A stretch of DNA of 64,000 nucleotides, taken from assembly GCA_963806395.1 (NCBI GenBank), contig CAWDYI010000021.1:62001-126000 (forward strand). The letters run 5' to 3'. Positions within the stretch are counted from its first letter, which is position 1; every line of letters begins with the position of its first letter. The notes below the pieces were generated by a model. That model was not told where the DNA came from, searched no databases, and saw nothing but the letters and a program-made list of their open reading frames with translations. Below are positions 1 to 8,894 of the stretch, one piece after another. The translations under genes and the position numbers were made by a program. This DNA comes from DASSUW01 sp963806395 (GTDB taxonomy: Bacteria > Actinomycetota > Thermoleophilia > Solirubrobacterales > Solirubrobacteraceae).

Positions 1-385
1 CCATGATCGCCTTCGTGCGCGGCGTGATCGCCGCCTCGACGGCGGCCGCGGGCGTCCACGGCTCCTCGAGCGCGGCGATGTCGGCGAACACGGGTGTGGC
101 GCCCGTGTACGCGATCGCGTTCACGCTCGCCACGAAGGTCAGCGACGGCGCGATCACCTCGTCGCCCGGCCCGAGCCCGGCGGCGAGGCAGATCAGGTGG
201 AGCGCCGCGGTGCCGTTCGTTACCGCGAGCGCGTGGCGGGCGCCGGTGTACTCGGCGAGCGCGCGCTCGAGTTCCTCCGTGCGCGGGCCCATGCTGAGCC
301 AGCCGGAGCGGTATACGTCGGCGACGACCGCGATGTCCTCCTCCGGGACGACGACGTCGGCGAGCGGAACGGTCCAATCGGGCAT
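1..385 (-). CDS. DegT/DnrJ/EryC1-type aminotransferase, N-terminal part (runs off window)
   Basis: The minus strand is open from an ATG at 385 to the window edge, giving the first 128 residues. It reads MPDWTVPLADVVV, then a YRSGWLSMGPRTEELE stretch and ALAVTNGTAALHL, which are hallmarks of the PLP-dependent sugar aminotransferase family (DegT/DnrJ/EryC1/StrS). These enzymes transfer an amino group to keto-sugar nucleotides or act as 3-dehydratases. The PLP lysine lies beyond the window, so activity cannot be judged. The gene is divergent from the nucleotidyltransferase and heads away from it; a TAGGCT hexamer lies six bases before its ATG. Family assignment is firm; the substrate is unknown. 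Confidence 0.85.
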   Translation of the reverse strand, partial: MPDWTVPLADVVVPEEDIAVVADVYRSGWLSMGPRTEELERALAEYTGARHALAVTNGTAALHLICLAAGLGPGDEVIAPSLTFVASVNAIAYTGATPVFADIAALEEPWTPAAAVEAAITPRTKAIM

Positions 386-422
386 CGAGCCAGCCTAACG
401 ACCGGATAGGCTGGCGCCACCG
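386..422. promoter_or_regulatory. Divergent promoter with perfect 9-bp inverted repeat
   Basis: The 37-base gap between divergent starts holds a perfect inverted repeat, GCCAGCCTA at 389-397 and TAGGCTGGC at 407-415. Each arm contains TAGGCT reading toward its own gene: 407-412 for the plus gene (10 bases before its ATG) and 397-392 for the minus gene (6 bases before its ATG). This is consistent with two back-to-back -10 elements and very short or absent leaders; no Shine-Dalgarno sequence is evident. Promoter role is inferred. Confidence 0.5.
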
Positions 423-1127
423 ATGAGAGCCGTCGTTCTCGCCGGCGGGCTTGGGATGCGCCTTCGGCCGTACACCACGATCCTGCCCAAGCCCCTGATG
501 CCGATCGGCGACCGCCCGATCGTCGAGATCATCCTCCGCCAGCTCGCCGGCGCGGGCTTCCTGCACGTCGACCTCTGCGTCGGTCACCTGGGCGAGCTGA
601 TCCGCGCGTACTTCAGCGAGGGCACGGTCGTCCCGACCGGTCTCGAGCTCGAGTGGCACTGGGAGCCGGGAGAACCGCTCGGCACGGCCGGCGCGCTGCG
701 CTGGGTGCCCGGTCTCGAGGGCACGTTCCTGGCGATGAACGGCGACATCCTCACGACGCTCGACTACCGCGCGCTGATGGACCACCACGTCGCGTCAGGC
801 GCCTCGCTGACGATCGCGGTGCAGGACAAGCGCGTCGAGATCGACCTCGGCGTGCTGGAGCTCGACGGCCGCCGTGTCGTCGGCTACCGCGAGAAGCCGA
901 CGCACGGCTACTGCGTGAGCATGGGCATCTACGTCTACGAATCGCGCGTGCTCTCGCATCTCCCCGACGGGCCGTGCCAGTTTCCCGACCTCGTCCAGCG
1001 GCTGCTGGAGGCCGGTGAGCACGTCGAGTCCTACCACTCCGAGGACGAGTGGTTCGACATCGGGACCGTGGGCGAGTACGAGCGGGCACAGGCGGAGGTC
1101 GAGCGCCGCGGAGGGTGGCCGGGATGA
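423..1127 (+). CDS. Sugar-1-phosphate nucleotidyltransferase
   Basis: A 234-residue protein that should activate a sugar-1-phosphate with an NTP to make a nucleotide sugar. The N-terminus carries the nucleotidyltransferase signature LAGGLGMRLRPYT (residues 6-18) followed by PKPLMP, then GTAGAL at 87-92 and the metal-binding NGD at 106-108. The length fits the short single-domain pyrophosphorylases (RmlA/RfbF/GCD1-like) without a left-handed beta-helix. It overlaps the next gene by ATGA, so the two are translationally coupled. The CDP-glucose dehydratase two genes later suggests it could be a glucose-1-phosphate cytidylyltransferase, but a GDP-mannose or dTDP-sugar enzyme is equally possible. 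Confidence 0.85.
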   Translation: MRAVVLAGGLGMRLRPYTTILPKPLMPIGDRPIVEIILRQLAGAGFLHVDLCVGHLGELIRAYFSEGTVVPTGLELEWHWEPGEPLGTAGALRWVPGLEGTFLAMNGDILTTLDYRALMDHHVASGASLTIAVQDKRVEIDLGVLELDGRRVVGYREKPTHGYCVSMGIYVYESRVLSHLPDGPCQFPDLVQRLLEAGEHVESYHSEDEWFDIGTVGEYERAQAEVERRGGWPG

Positions 1128-2083
1128 CGCGCGCGCTGATCACCGGGATCACCGGCCAGGACGGCTCGTACCTGGCCGACCTGCTGCTCGACAAGGGCTA
1201 CGAGGTGCACGGGATGGTGCGACGGTCCTCGACCGAGCGGTTCGAGCGGATCGAGCACCTGCGCGACCGGATCACGCTGCACCAGGGCGACCTGCTCGAC
1301 CAGCGATCGCTGGTCGACGCGATGCGCGCCAGCCGGCCCGACGAGATCTACAACCTCGCCGCGATGTCGTTCGTCGCGGTCTCCTGGATCCAGCCGACGC
1401 TGACGGCGGAGTTCACCGGCGTGGGCGTCACGAGGATGCTCGAGGCGATGCGCGAGGCATCCCCGGAGGCGCGCTTCTACCAGGCCTCGTCGAGCGAGAT
1501 GTTCGGCAAGGTCCGCCAGACGCCGCAGAACGAGGAGACCCCGTTCTACCCCCGCTCGCCGTACGGAGTCGCCAAGGCCTACGGCCACCACATCACCGTC
1601 AACTACCGCGAATCGTACGGCCTGCATGGATGCTCCGGAATTCTGTTCAACCACGAGAGCCCCCGCCGGGGACTCGAGTTCGTGACCCGCAAGATCACCT
1701 GGCACGCGGCGGCGATCAAGCTCGGCCTGGCCGCTGAGCTGCGGCTCGGGAACCTCGACGCCAAGCGCGACTGGGGCTACGCGGTCGACTACGTCGAGGC
1801 GATGTGGCTCATGCTCCAGCAGGACCGGGCGGACGACTACGTGATCGCGACCGGTGAGACGAACAGCGTGCGCGAGTGCGTCGAGATCGCGTTCGACCGC
1901 GTCGGTGTGGACTGGCGCGAGCACGTCGTGATCGACGACTCGTTCAAGCGGCCCGCCGAGGTCGACCTGCTCGTCGGCGACGCGTCGAAGGCCGAGCGCG
2001 AGCTCGGCTGGCGCCCGACCACGAGCTTCGAGAGGCTGATCGAGCTGATGGTCGATGCGGACCTGAAGCTGCTCGGCGGGTGA
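1124..2083 (+). CDS. gmd: GDP-mannose 4,6-dehydratase
   Basis: A 319-residue extended short-chain dehydrogenase that converts GDP-mannose to GDP-4-keto-6-deoxymannose, precursor of fucose, rhamnose or perosamine. It shows the Rossmann motif TGITGQDG (7-14), GMVRRSS (30-36), the catalytic SSSE region (122-125), YxxxK (Y147, K151) and the conserved FNHESPRRG and GNLDAKRDWG blocks typical of GMD. The ATG at 1124 overlaps the preceding stop as ATGA; longer in-frame starts would read into the upstream gene. It overlaps the next gene by GTGA. No 3,5-epimerase/reductase or perosamine synthase lies next to it; the DegT aminotransferase at the window edge could act on its product. Confidence 0.93.
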   Translation: MTRALITGITGQDGSYLADLLLDKGYEVHGMVRRSSTERFERIEHLRDRITLHQGDLLDQRSLVDAMRASRPDEIYNLAAMSFVAVSWIQPTLTAEFTGVGVTRMLEAMREASPEARFYQASSSEMFGKVRQTPQNEETPFYPRSPYGVAKAYGHHITVNYRESYGLHGCSGILFNHESPRRGLEFVTRKITWHAAAIKLGLAAELRLGNLDAKRDWGYAVDYVEAMWLMLQQDRADDYVIATGETNSVRECVEIAFDRVGVDWREHVVIDDSFKRPAEVDLLVGDASKAERELGWRPTTSFERLIELMVDADLKLLGG

Positions 2084-3093
2084 CCGGCTTCTGGCACGGC
2101 CGCCGCGCGCTCGTGACCGGGCACACCGGGTTCAAGGGCGCGTGGCTGACGCTGTGGCTGCACAGCCTCGGCGCCGACGTGACCGGCTTCTCCGGGCCGC
2201 CGCCGACGGCGCCGTCGCTGTTCGAGCTGGCTCGTGTCGGTGAGCTGTGCGCGGACCGGCGCGGCGACGTGCGGGATGCCGGCGCGGTCCGCGACGCCGT
2301 CCGCGCGGCGCGGCCGGAGGTCGTGTTCCACCTCGCCGCGCAGTCGATCGTGCGGGCATCGCTCGACGACCCCGCCGGCACCTACGAGACGAACGTGCTC
2401 GGCACCGCGCACGTGCTCGGCGCGGCGGGCGACGCCGCCGTCGTGTGCGTCACGAGCGACAAGTGCTACGCGCCGGGCGACCGCCCGCACCGCGAGGGCG
2501 ACGCGCTCGGCGGGCGCGACCCGTACTCCGCGTCCAAGGCCGCGCAGGAGCTGGTGGCGGCCGCGCACCGCGAGGCGCTCGGCGGCCGCGTCGCGACGGC
2601 CCGCGCCGGCAACGTGATCGGGGGCGGCGACTGGGCGCGCGACCGGCTGCTGGCGGACCTCGTCCGCGCACGCGAGTCGGGCGAGCCGGTCGTGCTCCGG
2701 CACCCGGACGCCGTCCGGCCGTGGCAGCACGTGCTCGGGCCGCTCGCCGGCTACCTGCTGCTGGCCGAGCGCCTGGCCGGGTCGGCCGAGTTCGCGGCCG
2801 CGTGGAACTTCGGCCCGGCCGAGACCGACGCGCGGCCGGTCCGCTGGATCGTCGACCGCGTGCGCGAGCGCTGGCCGCTCGACGTGACGATCGAGCCACC
2901 GCGCGACGACGTCGAGGCGCAGGCGCTACGGCTGGACGCCTCGGCGGCGCGCGACCGCCTCGGGTGGAAGCCCGCGCACGACCTGGCGTCCGGTCTCGAC
3001 GCGACGCTCGACTGGCACGACGAGGTGCGCGCCGGAGCCGACGCGCGCGCCGTCACTCTGCGGCAGGTCGCCGCCGCAGGCCCAGGATGCTGA
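2080..3093 (+). CDS. rfbG: CDP-glucose 4,6-dehydratase family
   Basis: A 337-residue NAD-dependent dehydratase starting at a GTG that overlaps the gmd stop (GTGA). It begins FWHGRRALVTGHTGFKGAW, the typical start of RfbG-type CDP-glucose 4,6-dehydratases, with TGHTGFKG at 13-20, TSDK at 125-128 and YxxxK (Y149, K153). These enzymes make CDP-4-keto-6-deoxyglucose, the entry to 3,6-dideoxyhexoses and 6-deoxyheptoses. The last 41 bases overlap the 3' end of the convergent glycosyltransferase gene. Downstream dideoxysugar enzymes (such as a CDP-4-keto-6-deoxyglucose 3-dehydrase) are not in view, although the DegT gene at the edge belongs to the same superfamily. Confidence 0.82.
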   Translation: MTGFWHGRRALVTGHTGFKGAWLTLWLHSLGADVTGFSGPPPTAPSLFELARVGELCADRRGDVRDAGAVRDAVRAARPEVVFHLAAQSIVRASLDDPAGTYETNVLGTAHVLGAAGDAAVVCVTSDKCYAPGDRPHREGDALGGRDPYSASKAAQELVAAAHREALGGRVATARAGNVIGGGDWARDRLLADLVRARESGEPVVLRHPDAVRPWQHVLGPLAGYLLLAERLAGSAEFAAAWNFGPAETDARPVRWIVDRVRERWPLDVTIEPPRDDVEAQALRLDASAARDRLGWKPAHDLASGLDATLDWHDEVRAGADARAVTLRQVAAAGPGC

Positions 3094-4240
3094 GCAGGAA
3101 CGACGAGAAGAAGACCTGGACGCCGATCACGATCAGCGTCGCCGCCAGCACTGCCAGCCGCTGCTCGGCAAGCACGCCGAAGCCGCGATCGACCCACACG
3201 ATGACCGTGAAGGCGGCGCCGGCGACGCCGGTCAGGACGATCGCACCGCCCAGGATCAGCCCGTGCTCGAGCCTGAACCGTGCCCGCATGCGATCGAACC
3301 ACGGGTCACGCTCGTTCATGAAGTAGCGCCCGTAGGCGTGCGCGCACAGGCCGAGTGAGAGCACCTGCACGCCGACGATCATCAGCAGCGCGCCGGCGAT
3401 CAGCGCGTGCAGGTCCCACGTGCGGCCGAACACATCGATCTGCGCGACCACGATCGTCGAGATCAGCACGCCCGGCAGCAGCAGGAGCAGCGCCGGCAGC
3501 ATGAACAGGTGCATCGGGCTGTGGACGAGCAGGAAGCGCAGGTGGCGCCATCCGTCGCGGAAGCTCGACAGCTTGCTCTCGCCGCCGCGCGGGTGGTACT
3601 CGATCGCCAGCTCGCGGATGTCGAGCCGCTCCTTCGCGGCGCGGATCACCATCTCCGACGCGAACTCCATGCCGGTCGTGCGTAGGTCGAGGCGCGCGAG
3701 CGTGTCGCGGCGCAGCGCACGCATGCCGCAGTGCGCGTCCTTGACGCCGGTGCGGAAGAAGAGGTTCAGCACGCCCGTCAGCACCGGGTTGCCGATGTAG
3801 CGGTGCAGCCACGGCATCGCGCCCGGGCGGATGTTGTCCATCCGGTCGCCCATCACGAGGTCGGCACCGTCCTCGAGCTGCTCGAGGAAGCGCGGGATCT
3901 CGCGGAAGTCGTACGTGAGGTCGGCGTCGCCCATCACGACGTAGCGGCCGCGGGCGGCGGCGAGGCCTGCCATGTAGGCGTTGCCGTAGCCGCGCCGGCG
4001 CTCGGGCACGACGCGCGCGCCGGCAGCCGCGGCCAGCTCGGCGCTGGCGTCCTCGGACGCGTTGTCGACGACGATGATCTCGCCGTCGATCCCGTGCTCG
4101 TCGAGCACGGTGCGCGCGAGGCGCACGCAGCGCTCGATGTTCTCGGCCTCGTTGAGGCAGGGGATCACGACCGAGACGAGGAGGGTTTCCTCCTCCAGAG
4201 CCTCGGTGACCGGCGGCAGGGTGAGCGGGACGGTGGTCAT
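3053..4240 (-). CDS. GT2 glycosyltransferase with four C-terminal membrane segments (DPM1/GtrB-like)
   Basis: A 395-residue polyprenyl-phosphate-type glycosyltransferase. The GT-A catalytic domain (about 20-240) contains SVVIPCLNEAENI, VDNASED, a GDADLTYDF stretch with the DxD-like metal site at 104-107, and the DAHCGMRALRRD block seen in dolichol-phosphate mannose/glucose synthases. From about residue 245 there are four hydrophobic stretches, so it is membrane anchored. It probably loads a hexose on undecaprenyl phosphate for use outside the membrane. It runs opposite to its neighbours, with its 3' end overlapping rfbG by 41 bases. Confidence 0.85.
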   Translation of the reverse strand: MTTVPLTLPPVTEALEEETLLVSVVIPCLNEAENIERCVRLARTVLDEHGIDGEIIVVDNASEDASAELAAAAGARVVPERRRGYGNAYMAGLAAARGRYVVMGDADLTYDFREIPRFLEQLEDGADLVMGDRMDNIRPGAMPWLHRYIGNPVLTGVLNLFFRTGVKDAHCGMRALRRDTLARLDLRTTGMEFASEMVIRAAKERLDIRELAIEYHPRGGESKLSSFRDGWRHLRFLLVHSPMHLFMLPALLLLLPGVLISTIVVAQIDVFGRTWDLHALIAGALLMIVGVQVLSLGLCAHAYGRYFMNERDPWFDRMRARFRLEHGLILGGAIVLTGVAGAAFTVIVWVDRGFGVLAEQRLAVLAATLIVIGVQVFFSSFLLSILGLRRRPAAE

Positions 4241-4318
4241 CGGCGCGCGGGAAGCTGGTCATGTGATCGGCGCCCGCGCGGGCGGGCTTGAGAGCGGTGT
4301 GGCAGCCTTGCCGCCCGC

Positions 4319-5464
4319 GTGCGCGTCTGCCTCGTCTACGACTGCCTGTTCCCCTGGACCGTTGGCGGCGCCGAGCGCTGGTACCGGAACCTGGCCGAGC
4401 GGCTCGCCGCCGACGGCCATGAGGTCACTTACCTGACGCTGCGTCAGTGGGAGCGCGGCGCCGACGCGTCCTACGGCGGGGTGCGGGTGGTCGCCGTCGG
4501 ACCGCGCATGGGGCTGTATGCCGGCCCGCGGCGGCGGATCCTCCCTCCGCTCGTGTTCGGCGCCGGCGTTCTCTGGCACCTTGCGCGGCGCGGTCGCTCC
4601 TACGACGTCGTCCACACCGCCTCGTTCCCGTACTTCTCCCTGCTGGCGGCCGGGCTGCTGCGCCGTCTCGCCGGCTACCAGCTGGTGGTCGACTGGCACG
4701 AGCTGTGGAGCCGTTCGTACTGGCGCGAGTACCTGGGCCGCGCGGGCGGAGCGGTCGGCCATGCCGTGCAGGCGGCGTGCATGCGGATCCCGCAGGAGGC
4801 GTTCTGCTTCTCGCGCCTGCACCGCGACCGCCTGCTGGCGGGCGGCGTGCGCGGCCCGGTCACCTTGCTCGAGGGCGAGTACGCGGGCGACCTGACGCCG
4901 CCGGAGCCGCACCCGGCCGAGCCGGTGGCGGTGTTCGCCGGGCGCCACATCCCGGAGAAGCAGGTGCCCGCGCTGGTGCCGGCGATCCGGCTGGCGCGTG
5001 CCGCGATCCCGGAGCTGAGCGGGCAGATCTACGGCGACGGGCCGGAGCGCCCGCAGGTGCTGGCGGCGATCGAGCGCGAGGGGCTCGACGGCGTGGTCGT
5101 GGCGCCCGGCTTCGTGGACGGCGCAGAGATCGAGGCCGCTCTGCGCCGGGCGCTGTGCATGGTGCTGCCGTCGCGCCGCGAGGGGTACGGCCTCGTGGTC
5201 GTCGAGGCGGCCGCGCGCGGGACTCCGAGCGTCGTCGTGCGCGGCGAGGACAACGCGGCGGTCGAGCTGGTCGAAGACGGCGAGAACGGGGTGATCGCCG
5301 CGTCGGCGAGCCCCGACGACCTCGCCGCCGCGATCGTGCGCGTGCACGAGGAGGGCGAGGCGCTGCGTGCCCGCACGCGCGAGTGGTTCGCACGCAACGC
5401 CCAGCGGCTGTCGCTCGGCGCCTCGCTCGACGCGGTCGCTGCGAGCTACCGGGCGCGCTCGTAG
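4319..5464 (+). CDS. GT4 family glycosyltransferase
   Basis: A 381-residue GT-B fold retaining glycosyltransferase. It opens with MRVCLVYDCLFPWTVGGAER, the glycine-rich acceptor-side loop of GT4 enzymes, and carries the donor-binding EGYGLVVVEAAARGTP motif (E-x7-E) in the C-terminal half. The GTG start at 4319 fits the beginning of the first beta strand. The 78-base gap to the divergent gene holds an inverted repeat (4244-4251 with 4273-4280) and a CAGCCT hexamer near 4302. It is convergent with the next three minus-strand GT4 genes (19-base overlap). Donor and acceptor sugars cannot be read from sequence. Confidence 0.85.
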   Translation: MRVCLVYDCLFPWTVGGAERWYRNLAERLAADGHEVTYLTLRQWERGADASYGGVRVVAVGPRMGLYAGPRRRILPPLVFGAGVLWHLARRGRSYDVVHTASFPYFSLLAAGLLRRLAGYQLVVDWHELWSRSYWREYLGRAGGAVGHAVQAACMRIPQEAFCFSRLHRDRLLAGGVRGPVTLLEGEYAGDLTPPEPHPAEPVAVFAGRHIPEKQVPALVPAIRLARAAIPELSGQIYGDGPERPQVLAAIEREGLDGVVVAPGFVDGAEIEAALRRALCMVLPSRREGYGLVVVEAAARGTPSVVVRGEDNAAVELVEDGENGVIAASASPDDLAAAIVRVHEEGEALRARTREWFARNAQRLSLGASLDAVAASYRARS

Positions 5465-6555
5465 GCGGCCAGCGTGCCGCGCGCCGTGTGCTCCCAGGAG
5501 AACTCGGCGGCGCGCAGGCGGCCCTTGCGCACGAGCTCCGACGCCAGCTGACGGTCACCCAGCAGCCGTGTGACGGCGCGCGCGATCGCCGCCGGATCGG
5601 CGGGGTCGAACAGCAGCGAGGCGCCGCCGGCGACCTCGGGCAGCGACGAGCGGTCCGAGCACGCCACCGGCACGCCGCGCGCCATCGCCTCGAGTACCGG
5701 CAGCCCGAACCCCTCGTACAGCGACGGGTACGCGAACGCGGAGGCGAGCGCGAACAGGCCCTCGACGTCGGCGTCGCCCGTCCAGCCGAGGAAGCGCACG
5801 TCGGCGTCGACGCCGAGCGTGCGCGCGCGCTCGCGCAGCTCCGCCTCGTACGGCGTCGGATAGCCCGGCAGCACCGCGACCGGCCGCCGCTCCGCCGGGA
5901 TCAGCGCCAGCGCGTCGAGCAGGCCGCCGAGGTTCTTGTGCGGCCGCTTGGCGGACAGGCAGAGCAGCACGTTGCGGTCGCCGAGCCCGAGCCGTGCGCG
6001 CAGCTCCGTCGCCGCGGTGGCGCCGGCCACGGGCGGCCTGCCGACGCCGTTCGGCACGACGTCGATCCGCGCGGGGTCTGACCCCAGCAGGCGCACGAGG
6101 TCGTCGCGCGTGCTCTCGGACACCGCGATCATGCGGTGCGAGCGGCGCGCGGCGAGCGGGACGAGCGCGCGCATGCCGAGGCCGCGCAGGCCGAAGTGGG
6201 CGTCCGGCACGATCCGGTAGTTGAGGTCGTGCACCGTGGTCACGCGCCGGAAGCGCCCGGTCGCGGGCGCGGTCGAGGCGAGCGAGTGCACGAGGTCGCA
6301 GCCGGCGCGCTCGGCCGCCCGCGGGAGGACCAGCTGCTCCCCGCGCACCCAGTCCGCCCGGTTCGCCGCGCGCACCGGCAGCACGACGCGATCGACGCCG
6401 AGGTCGACGCCGCGCGCGTCGCGCCCGACGAACGCGGTGAAGCGCACGCCCGGCGCCGCGCGGGCGAGCGCCGGCACCAGCTCGCGTGCCGCGATCTCCA
6501 TCCCGCCCGTCTCGCCGGGGACGAGGAAGATCAGGTTGAGGCCGACGTGCGTCAC
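5446..6555 (-). CDS. GT4 family glycosyltransferase
   Basis: A 369-residue GT4 enzyme, last of a three-gene minus-strand operon of related GT4s. It begins THVGLNLIFLVPGETGG, contains KRPHKNLGGLLDAL (the nucleotide-loop lysine region), and YEGFGLPVLEAMARGVP with the conserved E-x7-E donor site. The GTG at 6555 overlaps the upstream stop as GTGA; this start removes a 17-residue extension that lies inside the upstream gene. The three genes are close paralogues and probably add successive similar sugars. Confidence 0.85.
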   Translation of the reverse strand: MTHVGLNLIFLVPGETGGMEIAARELVPALARAAPGVRFTAFVGRDARGVDLGVDRVVLPVRAANRADWVRGEQLVLPRAAERAGCDLVHSLASTAPATGRFRRVTTVHDLNYRIVPDAHFGLRGLGMRALVPLAARRSHRMIAVSESTRDDLVRLLGSDPARIDVVPNGVGRPPVAGATAATELRARLGLGDRNVLLCLSAKRPHKNLGGLLDALALIPAERRPVAVLPGYPTPYEAELRERARTLGVDADVRFLGWTGDADVEGLFALASAFAYPSLYEGFGLPVLEAMARGVPVACSDRSSLPEVAGGASLLFDPADPAAIARAVTRLLGDRQLASELVRKGRLRAAEFSWEHTARGTLAAYERAR

Positions 6556-7652
6556 GCCAGCGCCCGCTCGTATGCGTCGAGCGTGCCGCGGGCCGCCGCG
6601 TCCCACGTGAACGCCGCTGCGCGCTCGGCGCCGCCGCGCTGACCGCCGATCGCGGCGCGCACGGCGGCGGCGATCGCCGCCGCGTCGCCGGGATCGAAGT
6701 ACACCGGCACGTCACCGCCGACCTCCCGCAGCACCGGAAGGTCCGAGCACGCGACCGGCACGCCGCGCCGCATCGCCTCGATCACCGGCAGCCCGAATCC
6801 CTCGGCGAGCGTCGGGAACGCGGCGCACGCCGCCAGCCGCCACAGCGTCTCCAGCTCGGTGTCGCCGATCCGGTCGAGGAAGCGCACGCGATCCTGGACG
6901 CCGAGCTCAGCCGTGGTCTGCCGCAGCCGCGCGTCGTAGGCCTCGGGGTGGCCGGCGAGCACCACGACCACGTCGGCGGGCAGGTGCGCGAGTGCGCGCA
7001 GCAGCGCCTCCTGGTTCTTGTGCGGGCGCTTGGCGGCGACGCAGAGCACCACGCGTGTGCCCTCGAGCCGGTGCCGTGCGCGCACTTGCGCCTCGGGCAG
7101 CGGGTCGACCGTCGCGCGGCCGGCGCCATGCGGGACGACGTCGAAGCGATCTCCGGCGACGCCGAGCACGCGAGCGATCTCGTCGCGCGCGGCGTGCGAG
7201 ACAGCGATCAGGCGGTCGGCGCGACGCGCGGCGGCGGCGACCATCACGCGGTAGGCGAGGCTGCTCGCGCGCGAGAGCGCGCGGGTGGTGAAGAAGTTGA
7301 CGTCGTGGATCGTGAGCACGTGCGGCACGGGCGATCGCAGCGGGCCGGTGTTGGCGAGCGAGTGCAGCACGTCGGCGTCGCGCGAGTGGCGGGGCACGGC
7401 GACCTGCTCGCCCGCCAGCCGGCGGACCCGCCGGCCCTCCTCCGCGCGCAGGGCGGTGATGTGCGCCCACTCCTGCCATCCGGCGTCGACCAGCGCCCGC
7501 GCGCCGCGGCCGGTCGTCAGCACCCTGATCCGCACGTCGGGCCGCTCGGCCGCGATCGCCGGCACCAGCGAGCGCAGGTACGTCTCGGTGCCGCCGGAGA
7601 CCCCGGGGTCGAGGAACAGCGCGTTGAACGCGAGCACGCGCAGGCGCGTCAT
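6552..7652 (-). CDS. GT4 family glycosyltransferase
   Basis: A 366-residue GT4 enzyme, middle gene of three tandem paralogues. It starts TRLRVLAFNALFLDPGVSGG, has KRPHKNQEALLRAL, and AEGFGLPVIEAMRRGVPVAC with the donor-site E-x7-E. Both boundaries are 4-base overlaps (ATGA upstream at 7649-7652, GTGA downstream at 6552-6555), so the operon is translationally coupled. The repeated FGLPVxEAMxRGVPVACS text in all three neighbours points to local gene duplication. Confidence 0.85.
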   Translation of the reverse strand: MTRLRVLAFNALFLDPGVSGGTETYLRSLVPAIAAERPDVRIRVLTTGRGARALVDAGWQEWAHITALRAEEGRRVRRLAGEQVAVPRHSRDADVLHSLANTGPLRSPVPHVLTIHDVNFFTTRALSRASSLAYRVMVAAAARRADRLIAVSHAARDEIARVLGVAGDRFDVVPHGAGRATVDPLPEAQVRARHRLEGTRVVLCVAAKRPHKNQEALLRALAHLPADVVVVLAGHPEAYDARLRQTTAELGVQDRVRFLDRIGDTELETLWRLAACAAFPTLAEGFGLPVIEAMRRGVPVACSDLPVLREVGGDVPVYFDPGDAAAIAAAVRAAIGGQRGGAERAAAFTWDAAARGTLDAYERALA

Positions 7653-8803
7653 CGGCGTGCCGCGACCGCCCGGCGGTAGGTCTCGAGCGTCGCGCGCGCG
7701 GTCCGCTCCCAGGTGAACGTGCGGCAGCGCTCATGGCCGCGGACGACCAGCTCGACGCGTCGCGCCGGGTCGGTCAGCACGCGCTCGATCGCTCGCGCGA
7801 TGTCCTCCGGCGACCGCGGGTCGAACGTCTCCGCGGCGTCGCCGGCGACCTCCGGCAGCGACGACGTGTTCGAGCACGCGACCGGCACTCCGCGGCCCAT
7901 CGCCTCGAGGATCGGCAGCCCGAAGCCCTCCTCGAACGACGGCAGCACGAACGCGGTCGCGAGCCGGTAGAGGCCCTCGAGGTCCGCCGCCGGCAGCCAT
8001 GCCGGGAAGCGCACGCGGTCCGCGACGCCCAACTGCGCGGCGAGCGCGCGCAGCTCGGCCTCGTGCGGCGTGGCCGAGCCGGGCAGCACGAGGATCACGT
8101 CACGGTCCCCGAGCAGCGCGAGCGCGCGGATCAGCCCGGCGAGGTTCTTGTGCTCGCGCTTCTGCGCGACGCTGAGGAGCACCGGCGCGTCGCCCAGGTC
8201 CAGCGTCCGGCGCAGGTCGGCCTCCGGCGTCGCGGGCGCGTCGCCGTCGACGCGCGTCCCCAGCGGCGTGACGTCCACGCGCGCGGGATCGATCGACAGT
8301 GTCTCGATGATGTCCTGCCGGGCCGCCTCGGAGATCGCGATCACGCGCGTCGCAAGCTTCGCCGACGGCGGCGCGGTCGTCTTCATCCCGATCGTCGCGC
8401 GGCGGCTGAGCGTCTGCGGGAAGCGCATCCAGATCAGGTCCAGCAGCGTGACGACGGTCGCCACCCGCGGCGCGAACAGCGGCGTGATGTTGGCGAGGCC
8501 GTGGACGACGTGCAGCCCCCGCCGCGCCGCGATCCACGGGATCGCACCCCACTGCGCGCCCATCGTCAGCGCCATGTTCCCGGGCGGCCCGTGCGTGACC
8601 GTGACCGGGAAGCGGACGAAGTCGATGCCCTGTGCCCAGTCGGCCTTCCGCACGTCGTCTGGCAGCTCGGACGAGACGAACGCGGTGAGCTGCAGGTCCG
8701 GCTCGACCACGCGGAGCGCCCGGATCAGCTCGCGCGCGTACTTGCCGGCGCCCCCGGACTCCTCGACGAGGAAGACGAGGTTGAGGCCGATTCGCAGGGA
8801 CAT
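7649..8803 (-). CDS. GT4 family glycosyltransferase (first of a tandem trio)
   Basis: A 384-residue GT4 enzyme, first gene of the minus-strand trio. It opens MSLRIGLNLVFLVEESGG AGKYAREL, contains KREHKNLAGLIRAL and EEGFGLPILEAMGRGVPVAC with the E-x7-E donor motif. A TAGCCT hexamer on the minus strand (8819-8814) lies ten bases before the ATG, so the operon promoter probably sits there. Substrate unknown; paralogy to the following two genes is clear from shared motifs. Confidence 0.86.
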   Translation of the reverse strand: MSLRIGLNLVFLVEESGGAGKYARELIRALRVVEPDLQLTAFVSSELPDDVRKADWAQGIDFVRFPVTVTHGPPGNMALTMGAQWGAIPWIAARRGLHVVHGLANITPLFAPRVATVVTLLDLIWMRFPQTLSRRATIGMKTTAPPSAKLATRVIAISEAARQDIIETLSIDPARVDVTPLGTRVDGDAPATPEADLRRTLDLGDAPVLLSVAQKREHKNLAGLIRALALLGDRDVILVLPGSATPHEAELRALAAQLGVADRVRFPAWLPAADLEGLYRLATAFVLPSFEEGFGLPILEAMGRGVPVACSNTSSLPEVAGDAAETFDPRSPEDIARAIERVLTDPARRVELVVRGHERCRTFTWERTARATLETYRRAVAARR

Positions 8804-8894
8804 CCGCCGGGCGAGGCTATCGGGCGAGGGGTCTGACCCCCGTTAGGGTGCCCTACGGGGGGTCTGACCCCAGTCGTTCGTTAGCGTCCGAGCT
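8804..8894. promoter_or_regulatory. Divergent intergenic region with two -10-like hexamers flanking a repeat
   Basis: Between two divergent genes lie TAGCCT on the minus strand (8819-8814, ten bases before the GT4 ATG at 8803) and TAGCGT on the plus strand (8882-8887, seven bases before the GTG at 8895). A palindromic repeat at 8828-8871 separates the two. No Shine-Dalgarno sequence is obvious for either gene. Confidence 0.4.
8828..8871. repeat. Composite palindromic intergenic repeat
   Basis: Two copies of the palindrome GGGGTCTGACCCC flank an imperfect palindrome CCCGTTAGGG-TG-CCCTACGGG. The same two modules recur in tandem at 49182-49243, and the GTTAGGG module alone at 24506-24529. It lies between divergent genes and does not code. 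It resembles a REP-type element; mobility is not shown. Confidence 0.6.

Noticed and set aside
6073..6085. GGGGTCTGACCCC inside a GT4 gene, identical to the intergenic palindrome.
   Set aside because: On the coding strand it encodes LGSDPAR, which fits the normal GT4 sequence, so it is probably coincidence rather than an inserted repeat.
8804..8894. The palindromic repeat considered as a terminator for both neighbours.
   Set aside because: The flanking genes diverge from it, so it lies at starts rather than ends.
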